From Pseudonocardia sp. N23 (GTDB taxonomy: Bacteria; Actinomycetota; Actinomycetes; Mycobacteriales; Pseudonocardiaceae): DNA of 64,000 nt. Made by a program: the position numbers and the translations under genes. Of this stretch, positions 19,725-27,482 are shown piece by piece; position 1 is the stretch's first letter; each line of letters begins with the position of its first letter. The stretch lies in assembly GCF_002583555.1 (NCBI RefSeq), contig NZ_BEGX01000029.1, forward strand, positions 186,001 through 250,000, read 5' to 3'. A model generated the notes under the pieces. That model had not been told where the DNA came from. It saw nothing but the letters and a program-made list of their open reading frames with translations, and made no database searches.

Positions 19725-20453
19725 TCAGGCCGCGCGGCGGGCCGAGGGACGCAGGTCGACGCGACGACGTGGACCGGACGGGCCGTCCGCCCGCTCCATG
19801 GAGCCGTGCCCGTCGGCGGTGACCCGGTCGGTGACGACGGCGCGGTTGCCGCCGCCGGTGCGCGGCCCGGTCCGGTGCAGCAGGACCATCAGGACCAGCC
19901 CGGCGACGAGCACCGCGTGCCCGGCGAGGCGGCCGGCCTCGACGCGGCCGGCGAGGGCGTCGACACCCGAGGTCGCGAGCAGGACCGCGGTGAACACGCC
20001 GAGCGTCGCGACGAGACTGCCCGCGGGCCGGGTGCGCCGCAGCGCGACCACGAGGAACCCCACCCCGACGGCGACGTTCCAGGCCGCGCTCTCGTGCCCG
20101 AGGTGGGCGATCGCCGCCCCGCCGAGGGTGCCGCCGTGGTGGCCTGCGCCCGCGGCGTCGAGCAGCCCGGTGACCCCCAGCGCGAGCTGCGCGACGCCGG
20201 CGGCGGCGAGCAGGGCGTGCACGAGGTCGACGCGGGGCCGCTCGGGGACGACGTCGGGGAGCTCGAGAACCGCACCATCGGTGGAGGCGACCAGCCTCGT
20301 GCGGGTCAGCCTGGTGATGCGTGCGGACCGGTCGTGGAAGGCCCGGCACGCCGCGCAGCCGGCGAGGTGGGCGTCCGTCGCCTCGGCCTCACCGGGCCGG
20401 TCCTCACCGTCGAGACGCGCGGAGAGCGCGTCGCGGCACGTCGGGCAGTCCAT
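19725..20453 (-). CDS. zinc-finger (anti-sigma-like) integral membrane protein
   Basis: 242 residues. The N-terminus has the HxxxCxxC motif of zinc-binding anti-sigma domains: Cys 3 and 6 and H29-x3-C33-x2-C36 (DAHLAGCAAC). It is followed by about four hydrophobic segments (residues 75-200) and a basic, disordered tail. Such zf-HC2 membrane proteins commonly hold an ECF sigma factor inactive; the ECF gene 300 bp away, on the opposite strand, is the obvious candidate partner. No catalytic domain is present. ATG 20453. Confidence 0.8.
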   Translation of the reverse strand: MDCPTCRDALSARLDGEDRPGEAEATDAHLAGCAACRAFHDRSARITRLTRTRLVASTDGAVLELPDVVPERPRVDLVHALLAAAGVAQLALGVTGLLDAAGAGHHGGTLGGAAIAHLGHESAAWNVAVGVGFLVVALRRTRPAGSLVATLGVFTAVLLATSGVDALAGRVEAGRLAGHAVLVAGLVLMVLLHRTGPRTGGGNRAVVTDRVTADGHGSMERADGPSGPRRRVDLRPSARRAA

Positions 20454-20466
20454 CGAACGGTGTCGG

Positions 20467-20673
20467 TCAGCTCGCGGTGGACGCGACGACCTCGTCGAGG
20501 ACGCCGCGGCGGACGTCGTCGATCAGGTCGGCGAGCTGTCCGACGCTCATCTGGATCCGCTGGCCGAAGTCATCGGTGATGACGATCCGCTTCTCCGCCT
20601 CGGCGGTCTCGTCGACGAACAGCTCGGGGCATCCGCAGTTGCAGCTTCCGCAGAACGTGGCGATGTGGCGCAT
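20467..20673 (-). CDS. Cys-rich mini-protein, unknown function
   Basis: 68 residues from ATG 20673. The N-terminus ATFCGSCNCGCPELF carries four cysteines in ten residues (C-x2-C-x-C-x-C), suited to bind a metal. The rest, IVITDDFGQRIQMSVGQLADLIDDVRRG, is a small alpha/beta segment. An upstream GTG at 20727 is an alternative start adding 18 residues. It lies 13 nt upstream of the zinc-finger protein gene on the same strand, so the two are probably cotranscribed, and it is divergent from the sigma gene. I do not recognise the family. Confidence 0.65.
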   Translation of the reverse strand: MRHIATFCGSCNCGCPELFVDETAEAEKRIVITDDFGQRIQMSVGQLADLIDDVRRGVLDEVVASTAS

Positions 20674-20765
20674 GACGGAGAGGTCGTCGACGGCAGGCCT
20701 CCGGTTCCCCCAGGGGTACGATGTCACTCGATCGTGTCCGGATCACGGCGCCTACGGTCTGGCCC

Positions 20766-21344
20766 ATGTTCCGCCGGTCCGTCCCCGTCGATCACGCCCC
20801 GGCCGACCCGGTGACGGCGTGTGCGCTGGCCGCGGCGGCGGGCGACCGCGCGGCCCTCGACGAGTTCGTCCGCGCCACGCAGGCCGGCGTCCGGCAGTTC
20901 CTCATCCACCTCGCGGGCCCGGCCGACGCCGACGACCTCGTGCAGGAGACCTACCTGCGCGCGGTCCGGTCGCTGCCGCGCTTCACCGGCGACGGCCCGG
21001 CCCGGGCGTGGCTGCTCGCGATCGCGCGCCGGGCCGCGGCCGACGCCGTCCGGACCGCGGTGCGCCGGCCGCGGACGACGAACGTCGGCGACTGGGACGC
21101 GGTCACGGCCCGCGGCGCCCGGGTGTCGGCCGTCGACGAGGCCGTCCTCGTCGGCGAGCTGGTGGCGGGCCTGGAGCCGGACCGCCGCGACGCCTTCGTC
21201 CTCACCCAGGTGGTCGGGCTGGGCTACGCGGAGGCCGCGCAGGTGTGCGGCTGTCCCGTCGGCACGATCCGGTCGCGGGTGTCCCGGGCACGCGAGGACC
21301 TGGTCGCGGCGCTGGAGCCCGGCGACGCGCGCGCCTCGGGCTGA
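20766..21344 (+). CDS. ECF RNA polymerase sigma factor
   Basis: 192 residues. Region 2 has DADDLVQETYLRAVRSLPRF, including the -10-recognition helix. Region 4 has GLGYAEAAQVCGCPVGTIRSRVSRARE with the helix-turn-helix. It resembles the SigC-like group of actinobacterial ECF factors. ATG 20766 is preceded not by a Shine-Dalgarno sequence but by TACGGT ending 7 nt before it, so the transcript is probably leaderless. An ATG at 20721 is in frame but lies upstream of that -10 box. Confidence 0.92.
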   Translation: MFRRSVPVDHAPADPVTACALAAAAGDRAALDEFVRATQAGVRQFLIHLAGPADADDLVQETYLRAVRSLPRFTGDGPARAWLLAIARRAAADAVRTAVRRPRTTNVGDWDAVTARGARVSAVDEAVLVGELVAGLEPDRRDAFVLTQVVGLGYAEAAQVCGCPVGTIRSRVSRAREDLVAALEPGDARASG

Positions 21345-21384
21345 CGCGGGCCGACCCGCCGAGGTCGAGCCCGGTGCGCGGGGG

Positions 21385-22398
21385 TCAGGACTTCTCGTCG
21401 GCCTGCGGCTCGCGCGACTTCGTGGCCTTCAGCGAGCCGGCGTGCGCGGTGGCGGTGGGGTCGTTGCGCGTCTTGACCAGGCTCGCGACGGTGACGACGA
21501 CCAGGATGCCCACGATGATGCCCAGGCTCAGCGGCGTCGGGATCTCGGGTACCGATGGCGCGATGTCGACGTGCAGCCAGTGCAGGATCAGCTTCACCCC
21601 GATGAACGCGAGGATGATCGCCAGCCCCGTCGACAGGTAGACGAGCCGGTCGAGCAAGCCCTTCACCAGGAAGAACAGGGCGCGCAGGCCGAGCAGGGCG
21701 AATGCGTTGGCGGCGAAGACGATGAACGCCTCCGACGTCACCCCGAAGACGGCGGGGATGGAGTCGAGCGCGAACAGCAGGTCGATGCCGCCGATCGCGA
21801 CGAGCACGATGAACAGTGGCGTCACCATCCGCTTGCCGCCCAGCCGGGTGAAGAGCTTGCCGCCGTCGTACTCGTCGGTGACCGGGAAGACCCGGCGGGC
21901 GACCCTGACCAGGCCGTTGTCCTCGACGTCGGGGTCCTCGTCGCGGTGGCGGAACAGCTGGACCGCGGTGTAGACGAGGAGCAGCCCGAACAGCAGGAAC
22001 ATGAACGAGAAGTAGTTCAGCAGCGTGGCGCCGACGACGATGAAGATGGCCCGCATGATCAGTGCGAGCACGATGCCGAAGGTCAGCACCTTGTGCTGGT
22101 GCTCCTCGGGCACGGCGAACGTCGACATGATGATCACGAAGACGAACAGGTTGTCGACCGACAGGCTCTTCTCGACGATGTAGCCGGCGAAGAACTCGGT
22201 GCCGTACTGGGAGCCCGCCGTCATCCAGAAGACGATGCCGAAGGCCACCGCCACAGCGATGTAGAACAGCGACCACAGCAGCGCCTCGCGGAAGCCGACC
22301 TGGTGCGGGCGTACCGACGCCACGATCAGGTCGACGGCGAGAAGCACGACGACCAGCCCGATCGTCAGCCCCCACCCGAGCACACCGATCTCGAGCAA
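21385..22398 (-). CDS. TerC/Alx-family integral membrane protein
   Basis: 337 residues with seven to nine membrane helices. Conserved acidic motifs are visible: [12 protein letters not shown] and [14 protein letters not shown], with Asp residues in the membrane. TerC/Alx proteins export Mn2+ or are linked to tellurite and metal stress. A basic hydrophilic tail ends the protein. I chose TTG 22398 because AGGGGT lies upstream and the family start LEIGVLGW follows; GTG 22383 is an alternative. A TAGCCT -10 candidate (22529 to 22524) implies a leader of about 120 nt containing a GGCCCG/CGGGCC hairpin; I could not match it to the yybP-ykoY Mn2+ riboswitch. Confidence 0.9.
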   Translation of the reverse strand: MLEIGVLGWGLTIGLVVVLLAVDLIVASVRPHQVGFREALLWSLFYIAVAVAFGIVFWMTAGSQYGTEFFAGYIVEKSLSVDNLFVFVIIMSTFAVPEEHQHKVLTFGIVLALIMRAIFIVVGATLLNYFSFMFLLFGLLLVYTAVQLFRHRDEDPDVEDNGLVRVARRVFPVTDEYDGGKLFTRLGGKRMVTPLFIVLVAIGGIDLLFALDSIPAVFGVTSEAFIVFAANAFALLGLRALFFLVKGLLDRLVYLSTGLAIILAFIGVKLILHWLHVDIAPSVPEIPTPLSLGIIVGILVVVTVASLVKTRNDPTATAHAGSLKATKSREPQADEKS

Positions 22399-22622
22399 CG
22401 CGGCACCCCTGTTCCGACGACCCTGCCGCCGAACCGGACGATTCGGACGGACGTCACCACCTTGCCACGGTCGGCCCGACGGTGCCGGGCCACCCGCCTC
22501 GTGCCCCGGCGACGTCCGGTCACAGGCTAGGGCTCCGGGACCTCCGGTGCGCGACGTCGCCCGTGCGTGGGTGTCCGATCCGTTCACGCCACCGGCCCCG
22601 GCGGTGGCTACGGTCCGACGAC

Positions 22623-23057
22623 ATGGACCATCGGCTGAGCTTCGTCACCGTGGCAACCCGGGACCTCGACGCTGCACGCACGTTCTACCGCGACGCGTTC
22701 GGCTGGTCCCCGCACCTCGACGTGCCGGGCGAGATCGTCTTCTACCAGGTGGCGCCCGGCCTGCTGCTCGGGTTCTTCGACACGGCCTCCTTCGACCGCG
22801 ACCTCGGCGTCCCGCCTGGCACGACGACCGGCCCTGCCGGGATGACATTGGCCCACAACGTCGGCGACCGCGACGAGGTCCACGCGCTGGCCACCGCCAT
22901 GGCCGCGGCGGGCGGGACGGTGCTGAAGCCGCCTCAGGAGGGCGAGTTCGGCGGGGTGTTCCACGCGCTGGTGCGCGACCCCAACGGCGTGCTGTGGGAG
23001 GTCGCGCACAACCCGTCGTGGCGGATCACCGACGACGGCACCGTCGAGCTCGGCTGA
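22623..23057 (+). CDS. VOC (glyoxalase-like) family protein
   Basis: 144 residues, two beta-alpha-beta-beta-beta modules: [20 protein letters not shown] at the N-terminus and [21 protein letters not shown] then [20 protein letters not shown] at the C-terminus. A final Glu (LWEVA) could bind metal. Substrate unknown. ATG 22623 has TACGGT ending 8 nt upstream and no Shine-Dalgarno, so it is likely leaderless. Confidence 0.88.
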   Translation: MDHRLSFVTVATRDLDAARTFYRDAFGWSPHLDVPGEIVFYQVAPGLLLGFFDTASFDRDLGVPPGTTTGPAGMTLAHNVGDRDEVHALATAMAAAGGTVLKPPQEGEFGGVFHALVRDPNGVLWEVAHNPSWRITDDGTVELG

Positions 23058-23083
23058 CACACTCCGCGCTCGCGAGCGGCGCG

Positions 23084-23100
23084 CGTCTCCAACTGAGACG
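23084..23100 (+). terminator. possible terminator after the VOC gene
   Basis: CGTCTC-CAACT-GAGACG is a perfect 6-bp stem with a 5-nt loop, 26 nt after the stop. No U-tract follows. Confidence 0.4.
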
Positions 23101-23133
23101 GAACGGGGGGCCCGGACGCGGCAGGCTGTGCGG

Positions 23134-24288
23134 ATGGACGGGCTGCCCGAGGAGCCGATGACCGCCCGGTGGGGGACCGAGCACCCCGCGGCGCCGCTGG
23201 TCGTCGGGCTGCACGGCAACGGGACCAGCGAGCACTCACTGATCGAGCTGTCGCCGTGGCTGCCCTACGGCCCGGTCGCGTACGTCTCGCTGCGCGCACC
23301 GCACGTCGGCGGCTCGGGGTACTCGTGGTTCCCGCTGGTCGACGGCGTCCCCGACGCCGAGGCGCTCGCCGCGACGAGCCGGTGGGTGCTGCGCTGGCTC
23401 GACACCGAGGGCGACCCGGAGCGGCCGGTGCTGCTGCTCGGGTTCCGCGAGGGCGTCGCGCTGGCCGGGGCGCTGATGCTGCTGGCGCCGTACCGGTTCG
23501 CGGGCGCTGCGCTGCTGTACGGGGCGCTGCCGTTCGACGCAGGCGTCGCCATGCCGGCGGCCGCGCTGGCCGGGATGCCGGTGTTCCTCGCGCACGGCAG
23601 CGACGACGTCCGCACCCCGCCGCCGCTGCTGCACCGCACATGGGACTGGCTGACCCGCCGCAGCGGCGCGCCGGTGTGGGCCGAGCGCGAGCCGGGCGGG
23701 GACCAGCTGGCGGGCAAGATCGTCGGCGACATGGGCACCTGGCTGGGCGACCGGCTCGACTGGGTGCACGCGCACGGCGAGAACCCGCTGGCCGACGGCG
23801 ACGAGCCGCCGTGGCCGACGCTGCAGGGCGGACGGCTGGGCTGCCGTGCCGGGGAGCCCCCGGAGACGACGACGGGCATCCCCCAGCACCAGACGTCGCA
23901 GAACGGGCCGGCCGCGCTCGCCGACACGCTGTGGAAACGGGTCGCCGCGTTCGACGGGGTGACGACGGGCCCGACGCGGGTCGGCGTCGAGGGGACGCGG
24001 GCGCTGCTGCTGGACCGGTCGACGACCGCCGCGCCCGACGACGCGTTCGTCCTGCCCGACGCCGGCGAGTTCGCCCACCAGCACCCCGCCCCCGACCACA
24101 GCCTGCACGTGACACTGCCCGCCGAGCTGGCCTACGACGCGGTGGCCAAGGGCTGGGCGGTGCCGCACCCGTTGGCGGGGGTGCGGGTGAGTCCGGGGAT
24201 GGTTCTGGTCCCCGGCCCGCGCGACGACGCCGAGCTGGAGACGGTCGCGGGGATCGTCGCGGCGGCGCACCGGCACGCCCGCGGCTAG
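23134..24288 (+). CDS. alpha/beta-hydrolase-like domain fused to a luciferase-family (DUF5519) domain; nucleophile missing
   Basis: 384 residues. The N-terminal 230 follow the phospholipase/carboxylesterase fold: VVGLHGNGTSEHSL, SLRAPHVGG and FLAHGSDDVRTPP. At the nucleophile elbow, where GFSxG is expected, the sequence reads LLGFREGVALAG (residues 101-112), so Arg 105 replaces the serine. The closing GH motif is also absent. The C-terminal ~120 residues (HSLHVTLPAELAYDAVAKGW, AVPHPLAGVRVSPGMVLVPG) match the luciferase-family DUF5519 domain. Likely a non-catalytic, ligand-binding protein. Start ATG 23134; GTG 23128 and ATG 23158 are alternatives. Confidence 0.75.
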   Translation: MDGLPEEPMTARWGTEHPAAPLVVGLHGNGTSEHSLIELSPWLPYGPVAYVSLRAPHVGGSGYSWFPLVDGVPDAEALAATSRWVLRWLDTEGDPERPVLLLGFREGVALAGALMLLAPYRFAGAALLYGALPFDAGVAMPAAALAGMPVFLAHGSDDVRTPPPLLHRTWDWLTRRSGAPVWAEREPGGDQLAGKIVGDMGTWLGDRLDWVHAHGENPLADGDEPPWPTLQGGRLGCRAGEPPETTTGIPQHQTSQNGPAALADTLWKRVAAFDGVTTGPTRVGVEGTRALLLDRSTTAAPDDAFVLPDAGEFAHQHPAPDHSLHVTLPAELAYDAVAKGWAVPHPLAGVRVSPGMVLVPGPRDDAELETVAGIVAAAHRHARG

Positions 24289-24616
24289 CTAGCGCACGAG
24301 CAGCCGCGCGAACGATCGCCACGTGGGCCGAGCCGTCGCTCAGCACGTTGTCGTGGTGCAGGTCGCCGTGCGGCACGACCCGGCGCACCGCCGAGTCGCA
24401 CGGGTCGGTGAGCAGCTCTGCCCTGCGCGCGACGTACCCGCGCGGCAGCGGATCGGCGTCGCCGCACCGGCCGTGGTGGGCGGCGAGGTCGCCACCGAGG
24501 GTGCGGACGTCGGCGGCCCGGCCGGGCCGGGCCCGCGGTGCGACCGGGTCGCGACGGAGGCGATCGCGGCCCGCGTCGCCGAACGCGCGGGTGACATCGC
24601 GCGCCGACGTGTCCAT
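24289..24616 (-). pseudogene. remnant of an aminoglycoside-phosphotransferase-fold kinase
   Basis: On the minus strand, one frame carries PLPRGYVARRAELL and then VPHGDLHHDNVLSDGS, the catalytic loop HGDLHxDN of aminoglycoside/fructosamine kinases. The Mg-binding DPxG segment that must follow is missing. In the neighbouring frame a plausible C-terminus, TWRSFARLLVR, ends in TAG at 24289-24291. The N-lobe is absent too. This is a gene reduced at the 5' end and by an out-of-frame internal deletion. It lies just downstream of the MocR gene. Confidence 0.65.
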
Positions 24617-24621
24617 CCCGG

Positions 24622-26028
24622 TCACGGCGACAGCACCCGGCACAGCGCCTCGAGCGCGCCCGCCCACGCGCTGTCCGACGGCGTCGCGTAGCCGACGACG
24701 ATCCCGGCCTGCCCGGACGGGGCGTCGGGATGGCGGAACGTGCTCAGCCCCTCGACGGCCAGCCCGTGCCAGGCTGCGGAACGCAGCACGTCGCCCTCGG
24801 TCCCGTCCGGCACCGTCACGACGACGTGCAGGCCTGCGGCCAGCCCACCCACGCCGACGTGGGGAGCCTGGTCGGCGAGCGCGGCGACCAGCTCGTCGCG
24901 CCGCCGCCGATAGGACCGCCGCCGGCCCCGGACATGGCGGTCGTAGGCGCCCGAGGAGATCAGGTCGGCGAGGACCAGCTGTTCGAGCGCGCTCGTGACC
25001 GACGGCTCCGGATCGGCTGCGCCGCTGTCGATCTCCGCGACGACGTCGGCCGGAGCGACCATCCAGCCCAGCCGCAGCCCTGGCGCGAGCGCCTTGCTCG
25101 CCGTCCCGAGGTGCACGACGTGCTCGGGATCGAGCCCCTGCAGCGCGCCGACGGGCTGGCGGTCGTAGCGGAACTCGCCGTCGTAGTCGTCCTCCACCAC
25201 CAGGCCGCCCGTGGTGCGGGCCCACTCCACCACCGCGGCCCGCCGGGCAGGGTCGAGCGCGACGCCCGTCGGGAACTGGTGGGCGGGGGTGAGCAGGACG
25301 GCGCCGACGTCGCGGCCCAGCGTCTCGGTGCGGGCGCCGAGAGCGTCGACCTGGACCGGCGGGATCCGCAGGCCCGCCCCGAGGAGCAGGTCACGGTGGA
25401 TGTGCAGGCCCGCCGACTCGACCGCCACCGCCCGCACCCCGCGCCCGCGGAGCACCCTGGCGAGCAGCGTGAGCCCGTGCGACATCCCCGCGCACACGAC
25501 GATCCGATCGGGGTCGGCGCGCACCCCTCGGGCCCGGGCGAGGTACCCGGCGAGCGCCTCACGCAGCTCGGGACGACCGCGGACGGCGCCGTAGCCGAAC
25601 GCCTCGTCGGGTGCCGACGCCAGCGCCCGCCGGGTCGCCCGCAACCATTCGGCGCGCGGGAAGCTGGCGACGTCGGGCCGGCCGGGCATCAGGTCGTGCC
25701 GCGGGCCCGAGGTTCGCGGCGGCGCGGGCGGCACCGGCTCCCGCGGCGCGGCGGGAGCACGTTCGGCGACGCGGGTCCCCGATCCGTGCCGCGCGGTCAG
25801 CCAGCCCTCCGCGACGAGCTCGGCGTAGGCCTCGACGACCGTCGTCCGCGCCAGGCCCAGGTCGGCGGCCAGGGACCGGGACGCCGGCAGCCGGGTGCCG
25901 GGGGCGAGCCGGCCGCTGCGGACGGCGTCGCGCAGGGCGTCGGTGAGCGCGACCCGGACGCCGCGGCCGTGGTCGACCCGCAGGTCGAGATGCAGGTCCG
26001 CACCCGGAGAAGTGGTCCGCGAACTCAT
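24622..26028 (-). CDS. MocR/PdxR-type transcriptional regulator (GntR HTH fused to aminotransferase)
   Basis: 468 residues. Residues about 15-85 are a GntR winged helix (LRDAVRSGRLAPGTRLPASR, LGLARTTVVEAYAELVAEGW). The remainder is a fold-type I aminotransferase with the PLP lysine in GTASKALAPGLRLGW and VVEDDYDGEFRYDR. MocR proteins sense PLP or amino compounds and usually control the divergent gene, here the AhpD-like protein 50 bp away. ATG 26028 chosen; a GTG at 26046 is in frame. Confidence 0.93.
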   Translation of the reverse strand: MSSRTTSPGADLHLDLRVDHGRGVRVALTDALRDAVRSGRLAPGTRLPASRSLAADLGLARTTVVEAYAELVAEGWLTARHGSGTRVAERAPAAPREPVPPAPPRTSGPRHDLMPGRPDVASFPRAEWLRATRRALASAPDEAFGYGAVRGRPELREALAGYLARARGVRADPDRIVVCAGMSHGLTLLARVLRGRGVRAVAVESAGLHIHRDLLLGAGLRIPPVQVDALGARTETLGRDVGAVLLTPAHQFPTGVALDPARRAAVVEWARTTGGLVVEDDYDGEFRYDRQPVGALQGLDPEHVVHLGTASKALAPGLRLGWMVAPADVVAEIDSGAADPEPSVTSALEQLVLADLISSGAYDRHVRGRRRSYRRRRDELVAALADQAPHVGVGGLAAGLHVVVTVPDGTEGDVLRSAAWHGLAVEGLSTFRHPDAPSGQAGIVVGYATPSDSAWAGALEALCRVLSP

Positions 26029-26040
26029 CCCAGGATTGGA

Positions 26041-26060
26041 CCACACCTGCGAGCCACACC
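26041..26060. promoter_or_regulatory. candidate MocR binding site (direct repeats)
   Basis: CCACACC occurs twice, at 26041-26047 and 26054-26060, with a 13-bp period, in the 50-bp gap between the MocR gene and the divergent AhpD-like gene. GGACCA (26038-26043) also pairs with TGGTCC at 26013-26018 inside the regulator gene. Direct repeats near divergent promoters are usual for MocR regulators. TAGCGT (26066-26071) is the -10 of the plus-strand gene. Confidence 0.45.
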
Positions 26061-26078
26061 CGAACTAGCGTGGTGATC

Positions 26079-26576
26079 ATGACGCAGACGACCACGGCCC
26101 CCGACCGCGCCCCCGAACACCCCGCACGCCTGCAGATGGCCGAGCTCGCGCCCGACGTCTACAAGGCGATGATCCGGCTCGACGGCGCGGTCCGGCGCAA
26201 CATCGACCCCGTGATCAACGAGCTCGTGAAGATTCGTGCCTCCCAGATCAACCACTGCGCGTTCTGCATCGACATGCACACCAAGGACGCACTGGCCGCG
26301 GGCGAGAGCGTCGAGCGCATCGTCCAGCTCCCGGCGTGGGACGAGTCCCGGCACTTCTACTCCCCCAAGGAGATCGCGGCGATCGAGCTCACCGAGGCGA
26401 TCACCGTGCTGACCGACGGCTTCGTCCCCGACGACGTCTACGCCCGCGCCGCCGAGCACTTCGACGAGACCGAGCTCGCCCACCTGATCGCCGCGATCAC
26501 GGTGATCAACGCCTGGAACCGCTTCGCCGTCTCGACCCGGATGGTCCCCGGCCACTACACCCCGGGCGCGCACTGA
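26079..26576 (+). CDS. carboxymuconolactone decarboxylase / AhpD-like family protein
   Basis: 165 residues. The all-helical AhpD fold is indicated by IDPVINELVKIRASQINHCAFCIDMHTKDA with the redox CxxC (Cys-Ala-Phe-Cys) and downstream His. Members act as alkylhydroperoxidases or are uncharacterised disulfide proteins. TAGCGT ends 7 nt before ATG 26079 and there is no Shine-Dalgarno, so it is probably leaderless. Divergent from the MocR gene, its likely regulator. Confidence 0.93.
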   Translation: MTQTTTAPDRAPEHPARLQMAELAPDVYKAMIRLDGAVRRNIDPVINELVKIRASQINHCAFCIDMHTKDALAAGESVERIVQLPAWDESRHFYSPKEIAAIELTEAITVLTDGFVPDDVYARAAEHFDETELAHLIAAITVINAWNRFAVSTRMVPGHYTPGAH

Positions 26577-26590
26577 TCCCGTGAGTGGTC

Positions 26591-27376
26591 TCAGCCGCGG
26601 ACCGTCGCCAGGAACGCGTAGCGGTTGAGGCTGAAGAAGTACTCGTCCTCCGCCGCCCGCGCCTGCAGGTCGGCGAGCCAGGCCGCCGTGTCGTCGGCCG
26701 TCACCCCGCGCCTGCCCGGCACGAACGCCGCGATCGTCTCCTTGATCGTCACGCTGAACGTGTCCGCGTGCAGGCGCGGGTTGAAGATCGGGACGACCCG
26801 CTGCTCGGTGACGTCGAACCCGCCGCGGCGCAGCAGCCCGCCCAGGCGCCGCGGCAGCCGCGAGTCGGCGAGGTGCTCCTCCCAGGCGTCGATGATCCGG
26901 TCGTGCAGCGCCCGGTCGGCGACGTTCCAGACCAGCGAGTCCCAGTCGGTGTCGAGCACCAGCGCGCGCCCACCCGGACGCAGCACCCGGCGCAGCTCCG
27001 CGACCGCCGCAGGCATGTCCGGGACGTACTCGTAGACCTGCGTGGAGACGGCGACGTCGAACGCGGCGTCGCCGAAGGGCAGGGCGAGGGCGTCGCCGGT
27101 GCCGACGGTCGCCCACGGCATCGACGCGCAGCGCTCCCGGGCGAGGGCGTTCATCGCCTCGCTCGGGTCCATGCCGTGCACCGCACCCGCCGGGCCGACC
27201 GCCTCGGCCATCGCCGCCAGCAGGTGCCCGGGCCCGGACCCGATGTCGAGGACGCGTTCGCCGCGCTGCAGGCACAGCATGTCCAGCGTCTGCGCCCGTT
27301 GCCCGACGACGTCGCTGGTCGCGTAGCTGCGGTCGAGCCGCCTGGCCTCGTCGTCACCGAACTCCAGCATCGCCAC
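26591..27376 (-). CDS. class I SAM-dependent methyltransferase
   Basis: 261 residues. The SAM-binding motif I is ERVLDIGSGPGHLLAAM at about residue 40; motif II is FDVAVSTQVYEYVPD and motif III RVLRPGGRALVLDTD. Small-molecule methyltransferase of the UbiE/arsenite type, acceptor unknown. GTG 27376 is preceded at 7 nt by TAACCT, suggesting leaderless expression; ATG 27370 is two codons later. It converges on the AhpD-like gene with a 14-nt gap and is divergent from the amidase. Confidence 0.9.
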   Translation of the reverse strand: MAMLEFGDDEARRLDRSYATSDVVGQRAQTLDMLCLQRGERVLDIGSGPGHLLAAMAEAVGPAGAVHGMDPSEAMNALARERCASMPWATVGTGDALALPFGDAAFDVAVSTQVYEYVPDMPAAVAELRRVLRPGGRALVLDTDWDSLVWNVADRALHDRIIDAWEEHLADSRLPRRLGGLLRRGGFDVTEQRVVPIFNPRLHADTFSVTIKETIAAFVPGRRGVTADDTAAWLADLQARAAEDEYFFSLNRYAFLATVRG

Positions 27377-27482
27377 GTACCGGAGGTTAGCGACCGCCGG
27401 GTCCCCGCGAGCGGTGTCTGTCCGCCGGCGCCGCACCACGTTAGGGTCGCCCCGCCCCGACGATCGGCGAGGGAGCCGCGAC

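Noticed and set aside
22399-22523. yybP-ykoY Mn2+ riboswitch before the TerC gene
   Set aside because: The leader length fits and one hairpin is present, but the conserved loop sequences are not recognisable.
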